Shown here piece by piece: positions 1-6,435 of a stretch of DNA of 12,799 bases. Numbering within the stretch: the first letter of the stretch is position 1; every line of letters begins with the position of its first letter. The notes under the pieces are model-generated. The model did not search any database and had not been told where the DNA came from. It saw only the letters and a list, made by a program, of their open reading frames with translations. Made by a program: the position numbers and the translations under genes. This DNA is from CAYGTK01 sp964352775 (GTDB taxonomy: Bacteria > Bacteroidota > Bacteroidia > Chitinophagales > CAIOSU01): the NCBI GenBank assembly GCA_964352775.1, contig CAYGTK010000124.1:1-12799 (forward strand), in the 5' to 3' direction.

Positions 1-1208
1 GGCTTAACAGCAATTATCTGGTCGTAAGTAGATTGTGAATTGTAGTTACCGAATTCAAAATCATAGAATACCTCACAAGGGAAGGTCGGCATGTTAGCCG
101 AACGGTTATCCCATTGGCCGCCTGCACCTGTACCGTCTCCACTTACGTAGGTGTACTTCCACAATTGATGGTCGTGAACACCATTATTGGGTGTGTTGAT
201 GATGAAATACAATTGGTTCTCATCGCTTGGTGCCATTGCAGGTACTGCTCTTCGGAAATTAGCAGGCAGCCCTGTAGTAGGTGTAATATCCGTCCAATCT
301 GTACCATTGGTACTCCGCCAAATACCAGCAGCGGAGCCACCAGCACTAACTGTGGCATAGAACACTCCCGTGGGGCTTACTACCAAGTCAGTATACTGCG
401 ATAAGGCAACATCAGCCGTATCAAGACCTAGAGCGACTTCCCAAGTAGCTCCACCGTCAGTTGATCGCCAGATACCGTTTATAACAGCAGCGTAAATATC
501 ATCAGTAGTGCTAGTTGGGTCAGTAGCCAATCGCCAAACGAAATCGAACTCCCTATTGGCATATAAAGTAGTAGGCGTGTTTGACTGGGTGCTTGCCAGT
601 TCTGTCCAAGTAAGCCCATTGTCTGTAGACTTGAACAGTCCATTACCACTAGCTCTACTGCTAAATGATGCTGAGCTAACTACAGCGTAGTACTCGCCTG
701 TTCCTGCATACCAGGTATCTTCTTTACCTGGTCGTGTATCTTGTGCAAGGCTGGTAAGGCTATGCAATTGGTCGGGCCTAGTAGTTTTGGTGAACGACTG
801 TCCACCATCGGCACTTCGCCACATTCCGCCTGTTACACCACCAGTAACTATAATGTTCTCATCGCGCACATCAAATGCTAGCGCACGGGTTCGGCCGCCA
901 ACATTGTAAGGGCCACGTTGATTCCATACGCTGTTGCTTCGGCCATTCTTAGCTGGTAAGCTTCCTGCAAAGGTCAATTCCTTTTGGTGAATACCATCTG
1001 GCAATTGCCCAGTAGCTGGATCTACCCTGCGTTTAAGCTCCCAAGTGAATCTCGCTTCCGGGTCATCGGGGGTACCGATACCGAATGGGCTAGTTGGAGA
1101 TACCGAAGTCTCCACAGTAGTAGTTCTATTGTTAAAAAAGAAAAAGGTTAATACCGCTGCTACCAGTACGGTTAGGTATACAACTATCGCGCGATTGCCA
1201 ATGCTCAT
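1..1208 (-). CDS. Secreted BNR/Asp-box repeat protein (sialidase/sortilin-like propeller), N-terminal part
   Basis: This is an open frame of 402 codons that begins at the ATG complementary to 1206-1208 and leaves the window at base 1, so the C-terminus is missing. Residues about 7-25 are strongly hydrophobic and would act as a signal peptide or anchor. Four Asp-box-like motifs (S-x-D-x-G-x-T-W) are visible: S132-ADGGQSF, S194-TDNGLTW, S249-TDGGATW and a degenerate S299-TNGTDW. Such motifs sit in blades of BNR/sortilin beta-propellers. Proteins of this make-up in Bacteroidota are usually 700-1500 residues long, exported, and carry a C-terminal type IX secretion sorting domain. That domain would lie outside the window and is only expected here, not seen. 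No catalytic sialidase residues were identified, so an enzymatic role is not claimed. A TAnnTTTA box 21 bases upstream is a possible promoter. Confidence 0.85.
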   Translation of the reverse strand, partial: MSIGNRAIVVYLTVLVAAVLTFFFFNNRTTTVETSVSPTSPFGIGTPDDPEARFTWELKRRVDPATGQLPDGIHQKELTFAGSLPAKNGRSNSVWNQRGPYNVGGRTRALAFDVRDENIIVTGGVTGGMWRSADGGQSFTKTTRPDQLHSLTSLAQDTRPGKEDTWYAGTGEYYAVVSSASFSSRASGNGLFKSTDNGLTWTELASTQSNTPTTLYANREFDFVWRLATDPTSTTDDIYAAVINGIWRSTDGGATWEVALGLDTADVALSQYTDLVVSPTGVFYATVSAGGSAAGIWRSTNGTDWTDITPTTGLPANFRRAVPAMAPSDENQLYFIINTPNNGVHDHQLWKYTYVSGDGTGAGGQWDNRSANMPTFPCEVFYDFEFGNYNSQSTYDQIIAVK

Positions 1209-1229
1209 AAAATGCTAAATATGTTACCC

Positions 1230-1237
1230 TAAAGATA
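1230..1237 (-). promoter_or_regulatory. Possible -7 promoter box for the BNR protein
   Basis: The minus strand reads TATCTTTA here, one mismatch from the Bacteroidota -7 consensus TAnnTTTG, 21 bases before the BNR gene's ATG. No clear -33 TTG was found, so this is weak. Confidence 0.25.
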
Positions 1238-1276
1238 AACATCATTCAGCAGAGTGGATATTGAAGAAATGCTAAC

Positions 1277-1792
1277 CTACTCTCCTATCTTTTGCCATAT
1301 GTTCTTATCAATCTCATCTTCCTCGTATTCTTTGAAAATATCCCACCAAGCAATTGTGGCTACTTTCTCGTGAAAATAATAAGGTCCACCACCATATGTA
1401 GTCGCCCCACAATCAATTTCACGTTCAACGATAACTCTATCCTGATTCCTGTGCACATAGACTTCTATTCCATTCGTCCATCCGCACATCATATACATGA
1501 AAGGCAAAATTGGATATATTATAAAGTACAAAACCATACTTGTTACGATAATTACTTTGGAGATCATTGAGCGTGGAAATCCAAAATTAGCAATAGAAAT
1601 TACTAGTATAAAAAAGGGAAATGAAAAGAAATTTACAGCAAAGAAGATGTCACCGTGTCCACTTATCGTGAAATCGATATAATGTGCCCCTATGCGGTAT
1701 CCAGGTATTAAATCACCACCTATACTAACTATACAATAAAAAAGAAGAAAAAAGATGCTTAATCCCCTTGTTACAAGTATTCTGAACTTCAA
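1277..1792 (-). CDS. Unrecognised membrane protein, three predicted helices plus soluble C-terminal domain
   Basis: I do not recognise a named family. The 171-residue frame has hydrophobic segments at about residues 6-26, 47-67 and 78-98, followed by a polar domain of about 70 residues. That domain contains R-E-I-D-C-G-A-T-T-Y-G-G-G and ends with acidic and aromatic residues (EYEEDEIDKNIWQKIGE). This arrangement, membrane helices and then a small domain with an R-x-x-D-x-G-A core, is seen in many uncharacterised Bacteroidota proteins (from general knowledge, not searched). The start is TTG at 1792. A stop lies in frame just upstream and no ATG is available before residue about 76, so TTG is the best choice. 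It is the last gene of the block that begins at 3490, 23 bases after the 41-residue gene. The DNA is visibly richer in A+T than the neighbouring genes. Confidence 0.7.
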   Translation of the reverse strand: MKFRILVTRGLSIFFLLFYCIVSIGGDLIPGYRIGAHYIDFTISGHGDIFFAVNFFSFPFFILVISIANFGFPRSMISKVIIVTSMVLYFIIYPILPFMYMMCGWTNGIEVYVHRNQDRVIVEREIDCGATTYGGGPYYFHEKVATIAWWDIFKEYEEDEIDKNIWQKIGE

Positions 1793-1815
1793 AGTTCTAT
1801 ATCTACTTGGGCAAT

Positions 1816-1941
1816 TTAATGACAGATGCCACCTGGTGGAACGTCAGGGGCATTCTTATCACCATCCTTTTTCAAAAAAGGTAGGACTATTGCTACTGGT
1901 ATAGCTATTACTGTCATGCCTATAATGCGTAATAAAGCCAT
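1816..1941 (-). CDS. Single-helix 41-residue microprotein
   Basis: This is a short open frame of 41 codons, ATG at 1941 to TAA at 1816-1818. Residues 1-23 form a basic start (R5) and a hydrophobic stretch suited to a membrane anchor or uncleaved signal. The remaining 18 residues are polar (KKDGDKNAPD) and end in VPPGGICH, with a single Cys at position 40 and a terminal His. It starts 13 bases after the stop of the upstream secreted-protein gene and ends 23 bases before the next gene, all on the same strand, which is the spacing of an operon member. The alternating codon quality, signal-like N-terminus and tight spacing argue that it is translated; the function is unknown. The opposite-strand frame over the same bases looks like a shadow. 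Confidence 0.55.
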   Translation of the reverse strand: MALLRIIGMTVIAIPVAIVLPFLKKDGDKNAPDVPPGGICH

Positions 1942-1954
1942 AGTGATGCTTTTT

Positions 1955-2614
1955 CTATGTAACATGTTCTTTTTCGTTTGGTTCACGAATGGTGCTAAGG
2001 TCTATGGTTTGTAGTTCGAAATAACCCGTGCAGCTAAATAACGCACCATGCACGGGATGTTGCGCTAAGTGCCTGAACCTTAACATCTTTTCACATTCAT
2101 CAAAGTAGATGGTAGTACTCACCGTAGTGCCCATAAATTCTTTTGGCACTTGCCTAGAGAAGTACATATCTATTCCCGATAGGTAATGAAGGTCGCCCAT
2201 TTCATCTACGGATAACCAGCTGAAGCCTTCTTCTGGAGATAGGTGGCTTCTACCTTCTTCAAATATATCTTTCGGCATAGGTGCTACGCTAATACTGCTA
2301 TGCTGACGAATAATACCTTCTGGACAGAAGAGCTTCCGCTTAACTTGCCACTCTCCGTTCACATCTCTGCTTTTGGTTTTAGTAAATGGTATCATAGATC
2401 CGGGTTTGGGAAGCAATAAGCCAGCCCCATAAAGCTGCACTCTATACTGTTCATCCACTTGCACGTTATCATACATCCCGATGGATAGCAGGGCTTTATC
2501 CAACGGTAGATATTTACCCTGAAACGTTTGAAGCAAAGGGTGACTAACTTCAGCGTGTAAAGCACTAAAAACCAACATGGCCCAAAAATTTACCGCCTGT
2601 TTGATTAAGAACAT
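1955..2614 (-). CDS. Unrecognised exported protein, 219 residues
   Basis: I do not recognise this family. The N-terminus (MFLIKQ, then a hydrophobic run ending SALHA before EVS) reads as a signal peptide with cleavage after about residue 21, so the product is probably periplasmic or surface-located. The mature part is mixed alpha/beta in composition with a few cysteines and no repeated motif. The ATG at 2614 lies 50 bases inside the end of the upstream membrane-protein gene. An internal ATG at 2578 would shorten the overlap to 14 bases but would remove the basic residue and part of the hydrophobic stretch, so the longer start is preferred. It is third in the regulator-led block and is followed 13 bases later by the 41-residue gene. 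Confidence 0.7.
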   Translation of the reverse strand: MFLIKQAVNFWAMLVFSALHAEVSHPLLQTFQGKYLPLDKALLSIGMYDNVQVDEQYRVQLYGAGLLLPKPGSMIPFTKTKSRDVNGEWQVKRKLFCPEGIIRQHSSISVAPMPKDIFEEGRSHLSPEEGFSWLSVDEMGDLHYLSGIDMYFSRQVPKEFMGTTVSTTIYFDECEKMLRFRHLAQHPVHGALFSCTGYFELQTIDLSTIREPNEKEHVT

Positions 2615-2948
2615 CCCTATAAGCGATCAAGAATGGAATGGGAGCAGCTATACCTGAAATTATACCCACTAGAAAATTATAGTCACTGACTTCTATACCA
2701 ATTAAGAGAAATAGAATAGCAATAATTCCAGGTATGCTTATCATCCAAAATGCTAACACTGCACGATCTGCTTTTTGACTTAATTTATCCCCGTTAAGGA
2801 AGAACCATAGCGAAAGCAGTAGTTGAAGGCAAGTAAGTGGCCACAATATAAATACCGTACCCATAAAGAAAGCAGATGATTCTATTAGCCCTACGTAGGC
2901 CACTATTTGAAAGTGGTATAAGTCCTTAGAAAATATTTTCTTTTTCAT
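2565..2948 (-). CDS. Unrecognised four-helix membrane protein, 127 residues
   Basis: The protein opens with a basic MKKKIFSK and has hydrophobic segments at about residues 17-35, 35-52, 63-83 and 88-108, giving a four-helix inner-membrane topology with a short soluble tail. No catalytic motif is evident. The inverted repeat at 2949-2969 sits directly against the start codon and matches the repeat in front of the regulator gene, so I infer control by that regulator. The end of this gene overlaps the start of the next one by 50 bases in another frame. The gene follows the regulator by 35 bases on the same strand. Small membrane proteins next to GbsR-type regulators are common, but I cannot assign a substrate or partner. 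Confidence 0.72.
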   Translation of the reverse strand: MKKKIFSKDLYHFQIVAYVGLIESSAFFMGTVFILWPLTCLQLLLSLWFFLNGDKLSQKADRAVLAFWMISIPGIIAILFLLIGIEVSDYNFLVGIISGIAAPIPFLIAYRDVLNQTGGKFLGHVGF

Positions 2949-2969
2949 CTTTCAGTATTTTTTGAAAGT
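2948..2969. promoter_or_regulatory. Putative GbsR-type operator, copy 2
   Basis: On the plus strand the repeat reads CTTTCA, eight bases, TGAAAG (2949-2968), a perfect 6-bp inverted repeat. It shares its order and spacing, and most of the spacer, with the repeat at 3518-3539. It ends at the first base of the start codon of the four-helix membrane protein gene. A repressor bound here would cover the ribosome-loading or transcription-start region. The proposed binding protein is the GbsR/MarR regulator encoded next to it (inference). Confidence 0.55.
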
Positions 2970-2983
2970 TTGAGTTAAATTTT

Positions 2984-3490
2984 TTAGTTGCTGAATAACT
3001 TAAGCACCTTGGTCAAAAACCAATTCTGATCAGCGCGTTCCATTTTGCGCATTACGGTGTCAGCCCTATCTGCTAGGTCATCTATATCTTGTATTACACG
3101 TTCAAATTCCTTCTTGTCGGCGCTATCATTCCCCTCTACCCTTTTTAGTTGCATTAGCGTATCCATAATTGGCTCTAACTCTCGCTTACGGCGTTCGCGC
3201 ATTATACGCATGGCCACATGCCACATATCTTTCTCGGCTCCAAAGTACTCCATACGCTCACCTGGCTTGTGTACTTTGTGTATCAGCGCCCAATCAATAA
3301 GCGCCCGTAGGTTCATATTGGCATTACCCCTACTGATGTTCAGTCGTTCCATTATATCATCGGTGCTAATGGGTTCTGCGGTAATTAACAGCAAGGCATG
3401 TATCTGCGCCATAGTGCGATTGATACCCCAACTACTACCAAGGGTGCCCCAGCTTTGTACGAATCGTTCTTGTGCTTCTTGTAATTGCAT
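2984..3490 (-). CDS. GbsR/MarR-family transcriptional regulator
   Basis: This 168-residue protein matches the GbsR-type branch of MarR regulators (COG1510 type). A conserved N-terminal segment (residues 10-35, W14-G-T-L-G-S-S-W-G-I-N-R) is followed by a winged helix at about 25-85, with recognition helix ISRGNANMNLRAL at 52-64 and a wing around KPGERMEYF. The C-terminal half is a basic/acidic helical region suited to dimerisation. The family represses genes by binding palindromes; known members respond to choline or sense envelope/osmotic signals. The ligand here cannot be told from sequence. The ATG at 3490 gives the standard family N-terminus. An inverted repeat lies 28-50 bases upstream and a second copy sits in front of the next gene, so autoregulation and control of the following operon is the natural reading. 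Confidence 0.88.
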   Translation of the reverse strand: MQLQEAQERFVQSWGTLGSSWGINRTMAQIHALLLITAEPISTDDIMERLNISRGNANMNLRALIDWALIHKVHKPGERMEYFGAEKDMWHVAMRIMRERRKRELEPIMDTLMQLKRVEGNDSADKKEFERVIQDIDDLADRADTVMRKMERADQNWFLTKVLKLFSN

Positions 3491-3494
3491 AGTA

Positions 3495-3525
3495 CAATAC
3501 TACGATAGAAAAATTAAACTTTCAA
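3495..3525 (-). promoter_or_regulatory. Candidate promoter of the regulator gene
   Basis: On the minus strand TTG (3523-3525), 20 bases, then TAGTATTG (3495-3502) fits the Bacteroidota pattern TTG-N17-23-TAnnTTTG with one mismatch. The -33 element falls inside the inverted repeat at 3518-3539. The box is only four bases from the ATG, so the mRNA would be leaderless or nearly so, which keeps confidence low. Confidence 0.35.
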
Positions 3526-3539
3526 TACTTTCTGAAACT
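3518..3539. promoter_or_regulatory. Putative GbsR-type operator, copy 1
   Basis: The plus strand reads ACTTTCA, eight bases, TGAAACT: a 7-bp inverted repeat with one mismatch. It agrees at all but four positions with the 20-base core at 2949-2968. It overlaps the likely -33 region of the regulator gene, the classical place for autorepression, and lies about 75 bases upstream of the divergent small gene at 3614, which it might also affect. Confidence 0.6.
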
Positions 3540-3613
3540 ATTTTACGAAATAAGCTATCTGCTGTTTCATGAACTCTTAGCCATAATTGCTGTTCCCCTT
3601 AAAAACAATAGAA

Positions 3614-3790
3614 ATGTTCGGAAAACTATTCGGCTCGAACCCGACAAAGAAGTTAGAGAAGCAATACGCAGCCAAAATGGAAGAGGCCATGAAAATCCAG
3701 CGAAGTGGAGACTTGAAGAAGTATGCCGTTTTGATAGAAGAGGCTGAAGCTATCAACAAGCAGCTAGAAGAAGTGAGGGCTAAAGGCTAA
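3614..3790 (+). CDS. Small DUF6435/Lacal_2735-like protein, 58 residues
   Basis: The product starts MFGKLFGSNPTKKLEKQY and continues as an amphipathic, charged helical protein (KMEEAMKIQRSGDLKKYAVLIEEAEAINKQLEEV). This is the pattern of the small cytoplasmic DUF6435 or Lacal_2735-type proteins: a short MFxxLF start, K-L-x-K-x-Y, then helix with R-x-G-D and E-E-A-E. The family has no known function. The ATG at 3614 is chosen over an in-frame TTG at 3587 because it gives the family's usual beginning. It is divergent from the regulator gene. Its TAA (3788-3790) interlocks with the TAG of the convergent gene (3787-3789). Confidence 0.78.
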   Translation: MFGKLFGSNPTKKLEKQYAAKMEEAMKIQRSGDLKKYAVLIEEAEAINKQLEEVRAKG

Positions 3791-4386
3791 AACAATATTC
3801 CCAAGCCTAGGTCGATTATTAGATGCGGGAAAATCTCCCCGGTATCTTCATAACGCACGCCAACACCTAGGGCAAAGTCAACAAAGCCCCTCCGCTCGCG
3901 ACCCAATGCCCGCTGTAGTCCCCAGACAGGACCAAGCCTGACGCCTCCTATACCAGAAACAACTGGTATTTGCCCTATAAAATGTAAACCGACATAGTCT
4001 GAAGATAGCCTTTCAGCATTCTTACCCATGCTTTTACGCTTGTGCAAATTGTAAAGGTATTTTGGTCGTAGCTTAATGTAGGGGAACCACACAATATCTA
4101 GATCGGTAGTAGTATTCCCTGAGCCACTTGTTATCTGGGTAATACGAAAGGCGAACGAACCACCTGCTTCAAAGTAAATGGCACCCATTTTTCGTTTACC
4201 AAATGCAGCATCTACACCCGCACCAAAGCCCAAGAAGTTGATACGGCCGAATACATTACGCTGCGGCTTCGGTAGATCGTAGTAAGGATACTTTTTAGGT
4301 GGAGCACTAATGGTTTCATCATCGTACTGAGCATTTACCTGGAAACAAAAAAAGAGCGCAATAAGTATTACCCACCATTTCATCAT
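3787..4386 (-). CDS. Putative outer-membrane beta-barrel protein, about 199 residues
   Basis: The N-terminus MMKWWVILIALFFCFQVNAQ is a clear signal peptide with cleavage after VNA. The mature part shows alternating hydrophobic/polar strands with many Gly and aromatic residues (GFGAGVDAAFG, AIYFEAGGSFAFRI, GVRLGPVWGLQ, FVDFALGVGVRY) and ends in a Phe after LGLGIL, the usual C-terminal signature of an outer-membrane barrel. The central segment YLYNLHKRKSMGKNAERLSSDYVGL resembles a motif of small Bacteroidota barrel proteins of unknown function. Three possible starts (GTG 4389, ATG 4386, ATG 4383) are adjacent; the first ATG is taken. It lies 50 bases downstream of the SRPBCC-like gene, and its stop interlocks with that of the convergent small gene. 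Confidence 0.68.
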   Translation of the reverse strand: MMKWWVILIALFFCFQVNAQYDDETISAPPKKYPYYDLPKPQRNVFGRINFLGFGAGVDAAFGKRKMGAIYFEAGGSFAFRITQITSGSGNTTTDLDIVWFPYIKLRPKYLYNLHKRKSMGKNAERLSSDYVGLHFIGQIPVVSGIGGVRLGPVWGLQRALGRERRGFVDFALGVGVRYEDTGEIFPHLIIDLGLGILF

Positions 4387-4435
4387 CACAAAGTAATGAA
4401 GCTAAGCCTATAAAGCATTGTCTTTTTTCAACATC

Positions 4436-4882
4436 TCATTTCCTTTCTTCTATTACCTGCTTAGCTTGATGTAATGCCCTTGTGTAGCGAGCCCCAAATA
4501 AAGTGAAGAAGAAACGAAACAACATACCCGCAAATAGGCTTTTACGACGTGTATAAAATGTCAACGCTATGTTTGTATACCCTTGCTGTTCGGTGGCCGC
4601 AATCTTAAAACCTACTGTATGCTTAAATATGTAGTGCTCTACCTCGGTATACCATAAATAGCCCTGATGGTCCTTTTTAGTTCGAAGTGGTAATTGTTGC
4701 TGCTGTCCAAAAATGGACTTGGTATGTTCTGTATAGTAAAGCCAAGTATCTTCTTGCTTTAAAAACTCTAATTTATTGATGTGCGCAATGTATTCATGCA
4801 GTGCTTCCAAAGAAGGGAAAGCCGCTTCTACCCTATCGGCAGTTGCGTCAATTTCAACGGAAGTGCTAAAGAGCTGTTGCAT
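4436..4882 (-). CDS. SRPBCC/START-like protein
   Basis: The 148-residue protein starts FSTSVEIDATADRVEAAFPSLEALHEYI, the usual opening of the helix-grip (SRPBCC) fold: strand, A-x-x-x-V, then a helix. It continues with strands around LYYTEHTKSIFG, YLWYTEVEHYIF and YTNIALTFYTRR and a long C-terminal helix (residues about 118-146, LFRFFFTLFGARYTRALHQAKQVIE). Length is normal for the family. Such proteins hold a hydrophobic ligand or act as small hydrophobic-compound enzymes; no specific residues point to one. There is no signal peptide, so it is cytoplasmic. It lies between the DUF6901-like gene (43 bases upstream) and the barrel gene. The family assignment rests on fold-level resemblance only. 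Confidence 0.6.
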   Translation of the reverse strand: MQQLFSTSVEIDATADRVEAAFPSLEALHEYIAHINKLEFLKQEDTWLYYTEHTKSIFGQQQQLPLRTKKDHQGYLWYTEVEHYIFKHTVGFKIAATEQQGYTNIALTFYTRRKSLFAGMLFRFFFTLFGARYTRALHQAKQVIEERK

Positions 4883-4925
4883 AACCCTAAAGTAGAAAAT
4901 AAGAGTAGGAATTAAGCTAGTATGC

Positions 4926-5660
4926 CTAAGCTGAACGCTTTAGCGGTCCACTTTTAAAGTAAGCTTCAAATAAAAGCTCCATTTCGCCCAATGAATCATC
5001 ATCTACTGTAAATGGTACGTAATCGGCAAAGTTGTTCAATATTACCACGGCATTTACTCCAGCATCTTTACTACTATCACTTCTTAAACGCTTAGCGAAA
5101 GATTGATTTAGAATGCGAATATCGTCGTAGGCTTTCGGTAGATCTTTCATTTCCCAATCGGCCTCATAACCATGTTTGCTGCGGAAATACTGCGCAAATA
5201 AATACATAGTGATAACGCGATAAGCTGTTTCATCCATACTGGCAAAAGGTAGGTGCATACTGGCCATAGGCTTTAGGCGCTCCATAATGGGGCAGCCGCT
5301 AGTAACCATGTATAGGCCCAGTAATGAACTTAGGCCACGCTGCAGTACTGTTTGCGCATGATATTCTCTTGAATCGGTACCAATGATGACCTTAACAGGC
5401 TCGTACGATACAGAATCTTTAAAGGCATGCATCATATCTATAAGGCTTACTGCCACAGGGCAATAAGGTGTTTCTTCTTTATTTAAGGGGCAATTGGCAC
5501 ACTGATGATGTTCAAGCTTCGTCCAATCAGGATAGGCGATCTTGGGCTCTTGCACCAAGTCCATCGTGCGCTTGTTCAAAACAACTTCAAAGTGTTTTGA
5601 GCTTTCATCTTCAAAGATGAATTGATAGCTAATTATAGTAGTATGTTCGGCGCTAAGCAT
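4926..5660 (-). CDS. DUF6901-like protein
   Basis: The 244-residue product resembles the DUF6901 family, as I recall it: an N-terminal Y-Q-F-I-F-E-D-E strand segment, then W-T-K-L-E-H-H-Q-C-A-N-C-P-L, P-Y-C-P-V-A, Q-R-G-L-S-S-L-L-G-L-Y-M-V-T-S-G-C-P and H-L-P-F-A-S-M-D-E-T-A-Y-R. Four Cys in CxxC, CP and GCP motifs, with nearby His, suggest a metal or redox site, but the function is unknown. The ATG at 5660 is preferred because the conserved part begins 11 residues later. A TTG at 5702 would add 14 polar residues (258 in all) and cannot be excluded. It has no signal peptide and is presumably cytoplasmic. The flanking genes are on the same strand with gaps of 43 and 68 bases and give no functional hint. 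Confidence 0.75.
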   Translation of the reverse strand: MLSAEHTTIISYQFIFEDESSKHFEVVLNKRTMDLVQEPKIAYPDWTKLEHHQCANCPLNKEETPYCPVAVSLIDMMHAFKDSVSYEPVKVIIGTDSREYHAQTVLQRGLSSLLGLYMVTSGCPIMERLKPMASMHLPFASMDETAYRVITMYLFAQYFRSKHGYEADWEMKDLPKAYDDIRILNQSFAKRLRSDSSKDAGVNAVVILNNFADYVPFTVDDDSLGEMELLFEAYFKSGPLKRSA

Positions 5661-5728
5661 TAGTGTGTGTGATCTCTGCCCGTTTATACGGCTATCACTC
5701 AATAAGGTTACCTAGCAGTTAGGCTTTT

Positions 5729-6343
5729 TTAGAACAACAAAACCGCGTCTGTAGTAGATCGGAATACTTCGCCATTATTTAAGGCCAATATTATCTCGAA
5801 CTGTTGCGCTGCTGCGCTATCAGTAGGTGCTTCGCTTAGTTGGAAGAAATATTGATAATCGTATAATGGACCGCTGAACTGACTTAGCCAATCGTCTACA
5901 TTAAGCCCATCCACACCGTTGTATGAAGTCACAATTGCGTTAAGGGTATCGCCAATATTGTATTGTGTGTTGTAGTTGCTGCGAGCTATAAAGGTGAGCG
6001 AATTGATACGCTCTTTCATACCTTGAGAGCCATCAAAATCACAGCTACAAGCATAAGCCGAAGAAATTAAGCTTGGAAACTGCCAGCTAGGTTCTTCTCT
6101 ACTTTTAATGTTACCGTAGTAATCAATAATACCGTTCATACCCAACACATACTCTTGATAAGAAACTACTTCACCCTCTGGAACAGCAACAGGAGAAGAA
6201 TCTAAAACCTCTCTGTAGTTAAAAGCATCTATAGCAGTAAAGCGAAAGAAACTCCCCCTTGTAGGTTGGCAATTACAGATATTACAGTTGTAGAGTCCAA
6301 ATCCCGTAAGCAGAAGTAGAAAAATGGGGAGTATACGCTTCAT
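5729..6343 (-). CDS. Unrecognised exported Cys-rich protein, probable lipoprotein
   Basis: MKRILPIFLLLLTGFGLYNC is a signal sequence, with a cysteine at residue 20 followed by NICNCQPT, so three cysteines fall within five residues. The lipobox (L-Y-N-C) is imperfect, so lipid attachment at C20 is possible but not sure. The mature part has a second Cys pair (A-C-S-C-D, about residue 98) and looks like a globular beta-rich domain of about 180 residues (FFRFTAIDAFNYREVL, NSLTFIARSNYNTQYNIGDTLNAIVTSY, YQYFFQLSEAPTDSAAAQQFEIILALNNGEVF). I do not recognise a named family with confidence. A possible -7 box lies 25 bases upstream. The gene stands between the NUDIX and DUF6901-like genes without overlap. 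Confidence 0.7.
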   Translation of the reverse strand: MKRILPIFLLLLTGFGLYNCNICNCQPTRGSFFRFTAIDAFNYREVLDSSPVAVPEGEVVSYQEYVLGMNGIIDYYGNIKSREEPSWQFPSLISSAYACSCDFDGSQGMKERINSLTFIARSNYNTQYNIGDTLNAIVTSYNGVDGLNVDDWLSQFSGPLYDYQYFFQLSEAPTDSAAAQQFEIILALNNGEVFRSTTDAVLLF

Positions 6344-6367
6344 GAGTTGGTGTTTGTGGTATTGGAC

Positions 6368-6375
6368 TAAAGGTA
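6368..6375 (-). promoter_or_regulatory. Possible -7 promoter box for the exported Cys-rich protein
   Basis: The minus strand reads TACCTTTA, one mismatch from TAnnTTTG, 24 bases before the ATG at 6343. No convincing -33 TTG was found. Confidence 0.28.
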
Positions 6376-6435
6376 GAAAAACCTATTAAGCCTGATTTAA
6401 GGAGGAAAAAACTTTACTAAAAGGTGACGAAACGT

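Noticed and set aside
1210..1275. Nine-base direct repeat AAATGCTAA at 1210-1218 and 1267-1275
   Set aside because: It is short, A+T-rich and not placed symmetrically around a promoter; likely chance.
2565..2614. Possibility that the four-helix membrane protein and secreted protein are one frameshifted gene
   Set aside because: Each has its own ATG and coherent ends: the second begins with a full signal peptide and the first has complete helices and a polar tail.
3045..3572. A 175-codon open frame on the plus strand across the regulator gene
   Set aside because: It lies antisense to the well-supported GbsR/MarR gene and its translation is Ser/Ile/Arg-rich without domain features; it is a shadow frame.
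5711..5730. CCTA-N5-TAGG followed by CTTTTTT, terminator-like on the plus strand
   Set aside because: Both flanking genes are on the minus strand, so the T-run is in the wrong orientation, and the stem has only 4 bp.
6400..6410. Shine-Dalgarno-like AAGGAGG on the plus strand
   Set aside because: No start codon with an open frame follows, and Bacteroidota rarely use such sites; chance match.
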